From Deltaproteobacteria bacterium (lineage in GTDB: Bacteria > Desulfobacterota > Desulfuromonadia > Desulfuromonadales > Geopsychrobacteraceae), in the NCBI GenBank assembly GCA_024276935.1, contig JAJRWH010000013.1, positions 1-64,000 of the forward strand: a DNA stretch of 64,000 nt. Reading direction: 5' to 3'. Below the pieces are notes generated by a model. That model was not told where the DNA came from and did not search any database. It saw only the letters and a list, made by a program, of their open reading frames with translations. The stretch's first letter is position 1. Every line of letters starts with the position of its first letter. Positions 1 to 10,276 of this stretch are shown one piece after another. The translations under genes and the position numbers were made by a program.

Positions 1-60
1 AGGCAAACGATCCTCTTCATTTTTGGTAATAACCGTCACGGAAAGATGCAACTGACTCAT
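1..60 (-). CDS. Glycosyltransferase family 2, N-terminal fragment (continues past window edge)
   Basis: Reverse complement of 1-60 reads [20 protein letters not shown], a typical GT2 N-terminus; its ATG overlaps the stop of the next gene (ATGA). Confidence 0.7.
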   Translation of the reverse strand, partial: MSQLHLSVTVITKNEEDRLP

Positions 61-1334
61 AATGTTTCCCCAAGTGATTCACTGCGGGGGAAAAATGCTG
101 CAAAACTGACAACAAAGCTGGCTACCATTGACGATCTGGCCAGCCAGTTTTCGGTCAAACCGAAGGAGGCAAAACAAACCAGAACAACCAGAGCACCGAC
201 CCACTGCAATGACGGATTTTGCTGGTTATTCCTTGATCTCATTAAAACGAATCCTGGAATAACAAAAAGCGCAAGAACCATGGCGACAAAACCTATCACT
301 CCTGTCATCCCCAGATATTCAAAGTAAATACTATGGGCGTGTGTGTAGTCTTTATCAAGTTTAACCTGCCCCATTTTACGCGCCTGCACAATTTCAACAC
401 CAAAATCTCCCAAACCGGTCCCAATCAATGGATGTTGCAGAAACAGCCGCCCCGCATGTTTCCACATTTCTATTCTGAGAGAATCAGAATGCCCTGCATT
501 GCTATCGATTGAGGTCCCAGTAGAAATGGCAGTATACCGTTGTAATAAACCTGTCTTTCCCCCATAGGTAACACCAAGAACCATAACGCTCAATACAATA
601 ATCACAGCAGGAATCCCCAGCCGCTTTAGGTAGAGGGGAGTTATCTGCTTGCGACAACAACAGAACAAAACAAAAATAACCGGAGGGAATACCAGAAGAG
701 CACCCCTGGTACCAGAAAAGTAAACCACCAGCAAAAAGGCAAACATGGCTAACCAGACACCTATCAATCGGCGGCCGGATTCTCTGGTCGCAGAAATAAC
801 CAGATACACCAGTAACAACATCGCGGCCAACATCATCAGGTCACCGAAAATAATCGCATTGTAGTATCCTTGGGCTCTTTGTAAACCTTCGCTCCAAAGA
901 CTGTGGGCCGCAACACCCAGATTGATTGGAGCCGCAATCAGCAACCCAATCAGAAACTTCTTGCTCAGATCGTAGCGGCAATTTGCCGTACCATAAAAAA
1001 GCGGCAACAGACAGAGAAGGTCGAGCAGTTTTTCAAGACGTCTGAACCCGGCACTTACGTCCTGAGCATTGATAAAACTTAAGGTTGCCGTCGCAACAAG
1101 AAAAAACAAACCAGCAACAATAAAAAATTGGTCACGCGAAGGTTTTTGCCTGCCCCTGAACGCCAACGGGATCGACAAAAGAACCATCAAAAACAGCAGA
1201 ACAGAGGAATAATGCCGGATACTTGCCATTCCGACAGGAAAAAGAAGAACAAGTCCGGCAAAAGCCCTCTCGAAAAAAGTACTTTCAGCAACGGTGGTGA
1301 GGCTCTCAGCTTTCAACAGTTTCAGCCTCATCAA
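57..1334 (-). CDS. O-antigen ligase / polymerase family membrane protein
   Basis: Multi-TM ORF with a Wzy_C-like region ([12 protein letters not shown]...[18 protein letters not shown]); lies in an LPS cluster. Confidence 0.85.
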   Translation of the reverse strand: MMRLKLLKAESLTTVAESTFFERAFAGLVLLFPVGMASIRHYSSVLLFLMVLLSIPLAFRGRQKPSRDQFFIVAGLFFLVATATLSFINAQDVSAGFRRLEKLLDLLCLLPLFYGTANCRYDLSKKFLIGLLIAAPINLGVAAHSLWSEGLQRAQGYYNAIIFGDLMMLAAMLLLVYLVISATRESGRRLIGVWLAMFAFLLVVYFSGTRGALLVFPPVIFVLFCCCRKQITPLYLKRLGIPAVIIVLSVMVLGVTYGGKTGLLQRYTAISTGTSIDSNAGHSDSLRIEMWKHAGRLFLQHPLIGTGLGDFGVEIVQARKMGQVKLDKDYTHAHSIYFEYLGMTGVIGFVAMVLALFVIPGFVLMRSRNNQQNPSLQWVGALVVLVCFASFGLTENWLARSSMVASFVVSFAAFFPRSESLGETL

Positions 1335-2559
1335 TCAGCATAACCGGAATCCCGTCACGAATCGGATAAGCCAGATGGCAGGTCGAGCAAACAAGTTCTT
1401 CAGCAGAATCGACCTGCTGCAGTGAAACTTCACCTTTACATTTCGGGCAAGCCAGTATTTCAAGCAGTTCTTTTGCCAGAGGCATGTGATGGTTCCTTCC
1501 TATCACTCTATCCAGATGAGAGAAAAAAGTTGATTCTTCCTCAATACAAATTTCCAACCCGGCTGAAAAGCAGGGGCATGGCAAAGACCGTGCAGACAAC
1601 TTGACGGCATCCTTTTCGGTTGTCAGTAATAGATCTGCATTGGCTGCCTCTGCAATGATTTTCTGTATCGTCTGTTGATCATAGACAACATGATCTCCCA
1701 GGGCCAATCTCTCCTGCAACACCACTCCTTTTTTTTCAAGGGCCAAAAAGAATCTTTCCGGTCGCGCAATCCCGGCAAAGGCGACCACCTTTTTACCGGC
1801 AATATCGGTAAAAGAACATTTTTCCCCTTGTAGAGAAATCAGTTCATTTGCCAGAAAATTACGAACCCTGACTGCAGGTTTATCCCAGGTATAAGAATTT
1901 TCAGCAGCAGGTTCACCCGTCAGACAAATCAGATCTGCGCGTGAAACAGCCGAAGGTGGTTCTCGCAAGATCCCCGCAGGCAAAAGCAACCCATTACCAA
2001 AGGGTTTCCGAGTATCAACCAGCAGCAGATTCAAATCCCGGGCGACCTGACGGTGCTGAAAAGCGTCATCCAGAATAATCAGATCTGCACAGTTGTGCCG
2101 TTCGATATATTCGATAGCCAGCCGACGTTTTGCCGCAACCAGAACAACCGCCTGTGGATTGCGCCGTGCCAACAGACAGGGCTCATCCCCGGCCTCATCG
2201 GCAGAGAGAAGGGGCCCTTCTCCCAGACTGACAATCCCGACCTCCCCCTGAAAACTCCCCCCATATCCCCTACTGACAACGGCAGCACGCAAATCTTTTT
2301 GCTGTGCATAGCGAAGCAACAGATCAACCATGGGCGTTTTCCCGGTTCCGCCAACTGCCAGATTACCAATGGCAACGACAGGTATTCTGGTGTGATAAAC
2401 AGTACGCAGGCCAACATTGAACGCCAGACTCCGCAGACGCACAATCAGGCCATAAATAACCGAAAGCCATCGCAACAGAAGAAAAAGAACCTGCTGGGAC
2501 AATCCATGCGGACCAACTTCAACCAGGCGTTGATGCAGAGATTCGAACTGACGCATCAT
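1306..2559 (-). CDS. lpxK: Tetraacyldisaccharide 4'-kinase (LpxK) fused in frame to a C-terminal Trm112/YcaR-like domain
   Basis: [16 protein letters not shown] Walker A region of LpxK; C-terminal [24 protein letters not shown]...[20 protein letters not shown] is Trm112-like. Confidence 0.9.
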   Translation of the reverse strand: MMRQFESLHQRLVEVGPHGLSQQVLFLLLRWLSVIYGLIVRLRSLAFNVGLRTVYHTRIPVVAIGNLAVGGTGKTPMVDLLLRYAQQKDLRAAVVSRGYGGSFQGEVGIVSLGEGPLLSADEAGDEPCLLARRNPQAVVLVAAKRRLAIEYIERHNCADLIILDDAFQHRQVARDLNLLLVDTRKPFGNGLLLPAGILREPPSAVSRADLICLTGEPAAENSYTWDKPAVRVRNFLANELISLQGEKCSFTDIAGKKVVAFAGIARPERFFLALEKKGVVLQERLALGDHVVYDQQTIQKIIAEAANADLLLTTEKDAVKLSARSLPCPCFSAGLEICIEEESTFFSHLDRVIGRNHHMPLAKELLEILACPKCKGEVSLQQVDSAEELVCSTCHLAYPIRDGIPVMLIDEAETVES

Positions 2560-3871
2560 CTCTCCTTAAAAAGGGCCTGATTCGCTCAAAGGTCCTGAGT
2601 GTCGCACCAGAATTCTTCTCAATCACCAACTGTCCGTTTTGTCCCATACTTGAACGCAAAGCCAAATCTGAAAACAACAACTCAAGAGTTGCGAGTAATT
2701 CTTCCTCTGTCGCAACACGACGGGAGGCTCCTGCATCTTTTAACAATCTGGCAATTTCAAGAAAGTTTGCCATATGAGGACCATGCAACACCGGTTTACC
2801 ACAACGAGCAGGTTCAAGCAGGTTGTGCCCACCAACCGGAACCAGGCTTCCGCCGACAAAAACAACATCAGCAAGATCGTAAGCCAGATCAAGTTCTCCC
2901 ATGGTATCAAGCAGAAGAATTGTGTGGTCCGATCTTTCTCCCTCGTCCTGCCAACGGGTTCGACGCACGTAGGCGCTGTCACTTTTCTCAAGCAGCTCGG
3001 AAACCGCATCAAAACGGGAGGGATGTCTTGGAGCAAGAACCAGAAAACTCGGGATTCCCTTTTGCAGCAACTGTTGGTGACAATTAATCAACAGCTCATC
3101 TTCACCTGTTCGCGTCGAGCCGCCAATCCAGACAAACTCGCTGGTTCTAATGGTTTTAGCCAACTCGTTCGCAAGAGATTGTTCTCCCTCAACAATGCCG
3201 ACATCAAACTTTACATTGCCGGTCACTTCCACCCGCGATTCTTCCGCACCCAGGGCCCGAATACGCCGGGCGCAGATTGCGTCCTGCATACAAAAATGGG
3301 AGAAAGCCTGAAGCATCGGCTGGATCAAAAAACGAATCCGGCGATAGCGTGAAAATGATCGTTTTGAAATCCGCCCATTGACCAGCAGAAGTGGAATATT
3401 CCGGCGTCGAATCAGGCGCAGAAAATTGGGCCAGAGTTCGGTTTCAACAATCAGGACGAGTACAGGATCAAGACGCCGCAAAAAACGCCGCATAATAAAA
3501 CCCAGATCCAGTGGAAAAAAAACCACCAAATCAAGTTCATCGATTTGTGCCGCAACCTGGCGACCAGTAAAAGTCATTGTTGACAGGATGATAAAAAGAT
3601 CGGGCTCTTCCGTCTTCAACTTGCGGATCAGCGGCTTTGCCGCCAGAACTTCACCAACTGAAACGGCATGAACCAGCACCCGTTTCTTGTTCAGCAGTTG
3701 TCTTTTAACCGTACGCGGATAATGGGCAAAACGTTCCAAAGTCCCTCGTAGCGCGAGATGATAAGAAAGTCCCCTCAGAAAACCATAGGGCAGCAGAACC
3801 AACGAAGCACAAAGAATGATCAGATCATACAGCAGTCGCACCCCTGGCCTCCAGACAGCTCTCTGCTGCAC
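2519..3871 (-). CDS. waaA: 3-deoxy-D-manno-octulosonic acid transferase
   Basis: [43 protein letters not shown] motifs. Confidence 0.93.
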   Translation of the reverse strand: MQQRAVWRPGVRLLYDLIILCASLVLLPYGFLRGLSYHLALRGTLERFAHYPRTVKRQLLNKKRVLVHAVSVGEVLAAKPLIRKLKTEEPDLFIILSTMTFTGRQVAAQIDELDLVVFFPLDLGFIMRRFLRRLDPVLVLIVETELWPNFLRLIRRRNIPLLLVNGRISKRSFSRYRRIRFLIQPMLQAFSHFCMQDAICARRIRALGAEESRVEVTGNVKFDVGIVEGEQSLANELAKTIRTSEFVWIGGSTRTGEDELLINCHQQLLQKGIPSFLVLAPRHPSRFDAVSELLEKSDSAYVRRTRWQDEGERSDHTILLLDTMGELDLAYDLADVVFVGGSLVPVGGHNLLEPARCGKPVLHGPHMANFLEIARLLKDAGASRRVATEEELLATLELLFSDLALRSSMGQNGQLVIEKNSGATLRTFERIRPFLRRDDASVRISASTPG

Positions 3872-4490
3872 GTTGATTTTCCCTCATCGCCAATTCAATC
3901 CGCTCGCGGAAGGCATCTGTCGACTCTCCTTGCTGATAGAAGAGGGCTTCACCAAAAGAATAAACGCCGCGAGAAAAAGGATAGGGCAACAAAAAGCGGT
4001 CCCAGGAGGCAAAACGATGTCCACGGCTGCACACAAACGCCATTGGAACTATCGGTCGACCGGTCAATCGGGCCAGTTGAACAACACCATCCTTGATCTG
4101 GTGTCTGGGGCCTTTGGGACCGTCAGGAGTAATCACCAGATCGGTTGGCTCATCGGCAAGTTTTATTAAATATTTGAACGCAGCCCGCCCGCCCCGACTC
4201 GACGAACCTCGAACAGCATCCTGACCAAAAGAACGCATCACCCTGGCAATCAGTTCTCCGTCTTTAGAGGCACTAATCAGAATTCGGGCCTTTTTGCCCG
4301 GATACCCCAGGACCATCATCAGCAACTGGTCATGCCAAAAAGAGATAATGACATTCTGTTTACGTTGCCACTGGTCTGTTAACTGTTCGAGCCCCAGCAC
4401 TTCACAACGAATACACAGATGAAGAAAACGGATAATCAACGCAGCCAGGGGCGGCGCAAAAAAAATCAGGAGTCTGTTACCTAGTTGCAT
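3825..4490 (-). CDS. DUF374 lysophospholipid acyltransferase family protein
   Basis: ISASKDGELIARVMRSFG...RGSSSRGG...VITPDGPKGPRH motifs. Confidence 0.88.
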   Translation of the reverse strand: MQLGNRLLIFFAPPLAALIIRFLHLCIRCEVLGLEQLTDQWQRKQNVIISFWHDQLLMMVLGYPGKKARILISASKDGELIARVMRSFGQDAVRGSSSRGGRAAFKYLIKLADEPTDLVITPDGPKGPRHQIKDGVVQLARLTGRPIVPMAFVCSRGHRFASWDRFLLPYPFSRGVYSFGEALFYQQGESTDAFRERIELAMRENQRAAESCLEARGATAV

Positions 4491-6229
4491 GAAGAACTCG
4501 ACTCCTTGAACTGCATCTGGTGGAGGCGGTGGTAAAGTCCTCCCATCGCCATCAGCTGTTGATGAGTCCCTGTCTCTTTGACTTCTCCTTGCTCCAGCAC
4601 CAGAATTCGGTCGGCATGTTTGATCGTTGACAGGCGATGGGCAATCACAAAAGTGGTGCGATCACGCATCAAATTGGCGAGAGCCTGTTGTACCATCGCC
4701 TCGCTCTCGGTATCGAGAGCGCTGGTTGCTTCATCCAGCAACAGAATCGGCGCATCACGCAGGATCGCCCGTGCAATGCACAAACGTTGGCGTTGCCCGC
4801 CAGATAACCGCACGCCTCGATCCCCTATCATTGTTTGATAACCCTCCGGCATTTGACGGATAAAGTCATCAGCAAAAGCCTGCTCTGCGGCAGCGACGAT
4901 CTCGCTTTCTGTTGCGCCCGATGACCCATAACAAATATTTTCGGCAATGGTCGCGTTAAACAAAAAGGTTTCCTGATCAACCAGAGCCAAACGATCATGC
5001 AGTGATCGTTGGGTCAAACTGCGAATGTCATGCCCATCAATCAGAATCCGCCCTTCGGTCGGGTCGTAGAAACGGCAGATCAACGAAGCAATGGTACTCT
5101 TCCCGGCCCCACTGGGACCGACCAGGGCAATCACCTCTCCCGGAGCAACTTTGAGATTCAGGTTTTTAATAACCGGTTCCGAATCATAAGAGAAACTGAC
5201 CTGCTCAAAACAGATTTCACCACGCCCCTCAGGCAAATCAATGGCCTGTTCATCTTCGATAATTTCAGGCTCTTCATCCAGAATTTCGAAAACCCGCTCG
5301 GCCCCTCCCATCGCTTGCTGAACGGCATTATTGACCTTGGTCAACCTTTTGAGTGGCGTATACATCAAAAGAATTGCCGCCATAACGGAGAAGAGTTGTC
5401 CCTGGGTCATCTCGCCAGCCATGACCCGGCTCAATCCATACCAGAGCACAACAGCGACACCAACAGAGGTCAGCAGTTCCATCACCGGCGCAGAAAGAGC
5501 ACTGTATTTGAAAGTTTTGCGAATAAAACGGTAGAAGGTGGCATTGTCACTGACAAACTTGTCAATTTCATGCTTTTCAGTGGCAAATGCTTTGACAACT
5601 TTGATCCCGGAAAAGGCCTGTTCCAGAGCCATCGTGACCTGCCCCATGGCTCCCTGGCCGCGACGCGAAAACTTTTTTATCCGTTTGCCGATCATGGAGG
5701 CTGGTACTGCCGCTGCCGGGATGACGACAAAGGCCATTGCCGCCATCCGCCAGTCGGTATAAAAAGCAATGACCGTCAAGGCAACCAGCGTTGTCGACTC
5801 ACGCAGGACAGATACCAGAACCTTGGAAAGAGCCGCCTGCATCAGGTTGACATCATTAAGGATTCTCGACATCAGTGTTCCCGAGGCATTCCCCGAATAA
5901 AATCGCATCGACAGGGACATACTGTGCGAAAACAGCTGATTGCGAATATCCTGAATCGCTAACTGTCCGGCAGTATTGATATAGAACTCCTGAATATAAC
6001 GTGAGATCCCTTTAAACAACGCCAGCCCGACCACCAGAAACGGAACCATTTTAGCCAGACCAAAATCCTGGGCGATAACAATCTTGTCGATAAAAGGTTC
6101 GACCAGCTTGGCAATTGCCCCATCGGTTGCAGCCACCCCGAGTGAAGCCAGCATCGACAAGGCAATCCGCCCCTTGTAGGGGGAAGCGTATGTCAGCAGG
6201 CGACGATATAGTCTTTTATCCAAACTCAT
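4481..6229 (-). CDS. msbA: Lipid A export ABC transporter, ATP-binding/permease protein (MsbA-like)
   Basis: TM domain plus GPSGAGKST, LSGGQRQRLCIARA, LLLDEATSALD. Confidence 0.92.
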   Translation of the reverse strand: MSLDKRLYRRLLTYASPYKGRIALSMLASLGVAATDGAIAKLVEPFIDKIVIAQDFGLAKMVPFLVVGLALFKGISRYIQEFYINTAGQLAIQDIRNQLFSHSMSLSMRFYSGNASGTLMSRILNDVNLMQAALSKVLVSVLRESTTLVALTVIAFYTDWRMAAMAFVVIPAAAVPASMIGKRIKKFSRRGQGAMGQVTMALEQAFSGIKVVKAFATEKHEIDKFVSDNATFYRFIRKTFKYSALSAPVMELLTSVGVAVVLWYGLSRVMAGEMTQGQLFSVMAAILLMYTPLKRLTKVNNAVQQAMGGAERVFEILDEEPEIIEDEQAIDLPEGRGEICFEQVSFSYDSEPVIKNLNLKVAPGEVIALVGPSGAGKSTIASLICRFYDPTEGRILIDGHDIRSLTQRSLHDRLALVDQETFLFNATIAENICYGSSGATESEIVAAAEQAFADDFIRQMPEGYQTMIGDRGVRLSGGQRQRLCIARAILRDAPILLLDEATSALDTESEAMVQQALANLMRDRTTFVIAHRLSTIKHADRILVLEQGEVKETGTHQQLMAMGGLYHRLHQMQFKESSSSCN

Positions 6230-6252
6230 AGAGTTAATTCCATAATTGTGTG

Positions 6253-7404
6253 TCAGCAGGTTTTTGTAATCAACTTTGCCACCCGTTCAGAACAGCCAGG
6301 TTCTCCCAACCGGGTACAAACAGACTTCAGCCCCCTTGTCACCTGGGCGCGGTAAGAGGAATCATCAAGCAATCGCAGAATTTCTTTGGACAGAGCATGA
6401 GGACTGGCCTGCTGTTGCAGAAATTCTCTGACAACTTCCTGACCGGCAACAATATTTACCAGACTGAAATGAGGGATTTTAACCAGCAGGCTGCCGACAA
6501 AATAGCTGAGCCGAGCAGCCTTGTAAAGCACTGCCATCGGAGTTTTACACAGTGCAGTTTGCAGAGTCACGGTCCCTGAGACACAAAGCACCGCATCACA
6601 GGCCGCAGCAACTGCATAAATCGATTCCTGACTCAAGGTGATAGGCAATCCGCTTGTTTGAATCCGAGCTCTGAATTCATCAGCATTCAGGGAAGGAGCC
6701 ACCGGAAGAATAAATTTTGCCTGGGGTTTCTGTTGCAGAATCAGTGCTGCGGTTTCCAGCAGAGTGGGCAAAATATATTTCAATTCACTGCGCCGGCTGC
6801 CGGGAAAAATCCCGATCAGCGGTGTTGACTTGTCTGCAACCAGATCCTGACGGAGATTCCTGAGAGGCTGTTCGGCAACAAATTCATCAAGCAATGGATT
6901 GCCGACATATTCAGCTCGCAACTTTTCGCCAGCATAAAGGGGAGGTTCAAAAGGAAATATCAGGGCCAATTGATCAACTCTTTCACCAATTGTTTTTATC
7001 CGGCCCTTCTTCCAGGCCCAAACCTTGGGGGCAATGTAGTAAAGAACCGGCACACCCTGATCACGCGCAACTTTGGCCAATCTCAAATTAAACCCGGGAT
7101 AATCTATCAATAAAAGCAGATCAGGCTTGTTTCCCCCCTGCAACTGCTGTTCAAGCCGTTTGAAACGATTGCGGATGGTTGGCAAATGAGCCACAACTTC
7201 GAGCAGCCCCATAACAGCCAGATCCTCTGCCGGAAAGAGAATCTGGCACCCGGCGTCAGTCATTCGCTTTCCGCCAACGCCGTAGAAATCAACCTTCAGC
7301 TGCAGATTGTGTGCAGCACGGATCAGGTTTCCTCCATGCAGATCTCCGGAGGATTCCCCCGCAACGATCAGCACTCGTTTGTATTTTTTTGAATCTGTTG
7401 CCAT
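6253..7404 (-). CDS. lpxB: Lipid-A-disaccharide synthase
   Basis: VAGESSGDLHGGNL, YYIAPKVWAWKKGRI, GIFPGSRRSE. Confidence 0.95.
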   Translation of the reverse strand: MATDSKKYKRVLIVAGESSGDLHGGNLIRAAHNLQLKVDFYGVGGKRMTDAGCQILFPAEDLAVMGLLEVVAHLPTIRNRFKRLEQQLQGGNKPDLLLLIDYPGFNLRLAKVARDQGVPVLYYIAPKVWAWKKGRIKTIGERVDQLALIFPFEPPLYAGEKLRAEYVGNPLLDEFVAEQPLRNLRQDLVADKSTPLIGIFPGSRRSELKYILPTLLETAALILQQKPQAKFILPVAPSLNADEFRARIQTSGLPITLSQESIYAVAAACDAVLCVSGTVTLQTALCKTPMAVLYKAARLSYFVGSLLVKIPHFSLVNIVAGQEVVREFLQQQASPHALSKEILRLLDDSSYRAQVTRGLKSVCTRLGEPGCSERVAKLITKTC

Positions 7405-7424
7405 TTAATTCTTCTCGAATGCAA

Positions 7425-7457
7425 AAGGCGAAAACTGCCAGGATCAGTTTTCGCCTT
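7425..7457. terminator. Terminator-like hairpin between lpxA and lpxB
   Basis: Perfect 13-bp arms AAGGCGAAAACTG / CAGTTTTCGCCTT with a 7-nt loop. Confidence 0.6.
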
Positions 7458-7481
7458 CACCAATCACGCAACAAAAAGGGA

Positions 7482-8252
7482 TTAACGTGCCAGTCCACGC
7501 TCGCTTTTTTTAAGGAACGTGACGAAGTAGTCCAACTCAGCAGACTTATCAAGAGTCGATTCTATGGTCGAAATCGCTTCTTCCAACGTCATCCCTGAGC
7601 GAAAAACAAGTTTATACGCCTGTTTGATCGTCTTAAGAACATCCGCCGAAAAACCACGTCGTTTCAAGCCAATCAGGTTCAACCCGACAACCTTGGCCCG
7701 ATCTCCCTGAACGATGGTATAGGGTGCCGCGTCCTGAGCAATCATTGACCCGCCACTGGCCATAACATGAGCACCCACCCGGGTAAACTGATGGACCGCT
7801 GACAGTCCACCCAAAATAGCAAAATCATCCACCTCGACATGACCGGCCAAAGTAGCTCCGTTTGCAAGGATCACATGATTACCAACCAGACAATCGTGGG
7901 CAACATGGGAGTAAGCCATCAGAAGATTGTCATGGCCAATTTTGGTCACCCCGCCGCCATCCTCAGTCCCTAAGTGCAGGGTGGTAAATTCACGAATCTT
8001 GTTACGATCACCGATAATCAGAGTCGTCTCTTCTCCATGGAATTTAAGATCCTGTGGAATCGCTCCGATCGAGGCAAACTGAAATATCTGATTTTCACAA
8101 CCGATCCTGGTTCGGCCTTCAATCACCGTGTGCGGTCCAATACTGGTCCCGGAGCCGATAACAACATTTTCCCCGATCACAGCATAGGGCCCGACTTTCA
8201 CACCTTCAGCCAAATTGGCACCAGGGGCAATAATTGCGGTTGGATGAATCAT
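7482..8252 (-). CDS. lpxA: UDP-N-acetylglucosamine O-acyltransferase
   Basis: Left-handed beta-helix hexapeptide repeats; MIHPTAIIAPGANLAEGVKVGPYAVIG; LNLIGLKRRGFS. Confidence 0.95.
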   Translation of the reverse strand: MIHPTAIIAPGANLAEGVKVGPYAVIGENVVIGSGTSIGPHTVIEGRTRIGCENQIFQFASIGAIPQDLKFHGEETTLIIGDRNKIREFTTLHLGTEDGGGVTKIGHDNLLMAYSHVAHDCLVGNHVILANGATLAGHVEVDDFAILGGLSAVHQFTRVGAHVMASGGSMIAQDAAPYTIVQGDRAKVVGLNLIGLKRRGFSADVLKTIKQAYKLVFRSGMTLEEAISTIESTLDKSAELDYFVTFLKKSERGLAR

Positions 8253-8264
8253 TTTCTGTCCTGT

Positions 8265-8702
8265 CTATTTGTCCACAAATGTGGCTTTTAGCTCCGCCTC
8301 GGTCACCAGACTGTCACCAACATAGGCCTTGCCTTTGAAAATATGAATTCCACGCCGGGTAGAGAGAAGCTCAAGCTCAATTTTCAATTGATCTCCCGGT
8401 TTAACCGGCTTTCTGAAACGAGCTTTGTCAATACCGACAAAGTAAGTGACTTTTCCTTCGCCGGCATCACCCAAAGCTGAAATATAGGCCCCGCCAACCT
8501 GAGCCATCGATTCAAGAATCAACACACCCGGCATGATGGGATGATCCGGAAAATGTCCCTGAAAGAAAGGTTCATTAATCGTGACGTTCTTGTAGCCAAT
8601 GCACTTCTTCCCCTCTTCAGTCTCCTCAAGTCGATCCACCAGTAAAAAAGGATAGCGATGAGGAAGAAGTTTAAGGATATCGGTCGTATCGAGCTGGATC
8701 AT
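8265..8702 (-). CDS. fabZ: 3-hydroxyacyl-[acyl-carrier-protein] dehydratase
   Basis: [32 protein letters not shown]. Confidence 0.96.
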   Translation of the reverse strand: MIQLDTTDILKLLPHRYPFLLVDRLEETEEGKKCIGYKNVTINEPFFQGHFPDHPIMPGVLILESMAQVGGAYISALGDAGEGKVTYFVGIDKARFRKPVKPGDQLKIELELLSTRRGIHIFKGKAYVGDSLVTEAELKATFVDK

Positions 8703-9736
8703 TGATTCTGCTCCTTGATCTGTTTTTCAAGTTCCTGCAAACGTTTGTTCAGGGTCGATATTTCACGGCGCATCTCAGGTAACCGACCAAAAACCAACGA
8801 CGATTTCAACCATTGTTTATGCGGCAGGGCCGGTGTTCCCGAATAGACCTGATTCCCTTCGAGATCCTGCGCTGCACCGCCTTTGCCTGCCAGGGTGATA
8901 TTATCTCCCAGCTTGACGTGTCCACTGACCGCAGACTGACCTCCGAATGTCGCATGCCGACCTATTTTACAGCTGCCAGCCATTCCGGTCTGGGCGGCAA
9001 CAACCGAATGCTCACCCACAACAACATTGTGCGCTATCTGCACCAGATTATCGAGCTTGCATCCCTGCTTGATCCTGGTTTCGCCCAGAACGGCACGGTC
9101 CAGACAACAGCAGGCCCCAATTTCAACATCATCCTCAAGAACAACAATCCCGACCTGGGGAATTTTATAATAAGCTTCCCCATCGGGTGCAAACCCGAAA
9201 CCATCAGAGCCGATTATTGCGCCTGGTTGTAAGATCACCCGTTGTCCCATCCGGGTTCTTTCACGAATAATACAACCGGCATGAATCAGGCAATCAGCTC
9301 CAATTTCCACATCATCATAAATTACAACGTTCGGATAAATTGTCGTTCCGGCACCAACAACAACATTCTCACCCACAACAACACCCGGATAGATACTGAC
9401 CCCTTCTCCAATTGTGGCCGAAGGAGCAACAATCGCCCCTTCCATAATCCCGACAGAGGTCGAGGCCGGGGGTTGCAATGCCGTCAACACCTTGGCAAAT
9501 GCCAAATAGGGGTTGTCGCAAATCAGCAGGTTCTTCCCTTCGACATCAATTCCAGAAGAAATAATGATTGCTGAGGCCTGACAGGCGGCAAGATGGGGAA
9601 GATATTTAGGATTGGCCAGAAAGGTCAAATCACCCTCCCCCGCCTGATCGATAGTCTGGATTCGCCTGATCTCAACCTGAGAATCACCGACGACCCGACC
9701 TTCAATCAATTCAGCCAGCTGTTCGAGTGTAGCCAT
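8699..9736 (-). CDS. lpxD: UDP-3-O-(3-hydroxymyristoyl)glucosamine N-acyltransferase
   Basis: Hexapeptide repeats; [16 protein letters not shown]-terminal coiled helix. Confidence 0.95.
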   Translation of the reverse strand: MATLEQLAELIEGRVVGDSQVEIRRIQTIDQAGEGDLTFLANPKYLPHLAACQASAIIISSGIDVEGKNLLICDNPYLAFAKVLTALQPPASTSVGIMEGAIVAPSATIGEGVSIYPGVVVGENVVVGAGTTIYPNVVIYDDVEIGADCLIHAGCIIRERTRMGQRVILQPGAIIGSDGFGFAPDGEAYYKIPQVGIVVLEDDVEIGACCCLDRAVLGETRIKQGCKLDNLVQIAHNVVVGEHSVVAAQTGMAGSCKIGRHATFGGQSAVSGHVKLGDNITLAGKGGAAQDLEGNQVYSGTPALPHKQWLKSSLVFGRLPEMRREISTLNKRLQELEKQIKEQNQ

Positions 9737-9748
9737 CGCTATAAAATC

Positions 9749-10252
9749 CTATTTCCCCGAGTTGTAGGCCTTGATCACATCATCGGTCATATCGACAGAT
9801 GGGTCACCGTAGATGATCGAACTTTCACTTTTTTCAAGAACAATCGCATACCCTTTTTCTTTACCAAGCTTGCGCGCAACCTTAAGAATGTCACTAATGA
9901 TACGCTTGGTAAAATCATTGTCTTTTTGCCGCAACTCTTCCTGAATATCCTTGGTGAAACGTTTGAATTCTTTGGCCCGTTGCTGAAATTCACGTTCTTT
10001 TTTTGAACGGGCTTCGTCTGAAAGCAAAACAGCCTGTTTCTCAAGCTCCTTCTGCATATCCTTCAAGGCTTCCTGCTCAGCAGCAACCTTGGCTTCATAT
10101 TTTTTGACCTGCTGGCTGATCTCGGCTTTGGCTTTAACACCGGCATCACTCAAATTCAGGGCTTTCTGCAAATCGATGAACGCGACACCACCAGCAGCAA
10201 AGGCCGTTGAAGCCACAAATACCAACAGAACACCAAGAACAAACTGTTTCAT
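9749..10252 (-). CDS. OmpH/Skp family periplasmic chaperone
   Basis: Signal peptide; VAFIDLQKALNLSDAGVKAKAEI; coiled-coil body; between bamA and lpxD. Confidence 0.88.
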   Translation of the reverse strand: MKQFVLGVLLVFVASTAFAAGGVAFIDLQKALNLSDAGVKAKAEISQQVKKYEAKVAAEQEALKDMQKELEKQAVLLSDEARSKKEREFQQRAKEFKRFTKDIQEELRQKDNDFTKRIISDILKVARKLGKEKGYAIVLEKSESSIIYGDPSVDMTDDVIKAYNSGK

Positions 10253-10276
10253 TGTCTTTTCTCCATAACTTAAACG

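Noticed and set aside
5009-5962. 317-aa plus-strand ORF antisense to msbA
   Set aside because: Lies wholly inside a well-supported ABC transporter gene; low-complexity composition typical of an antisense reading.
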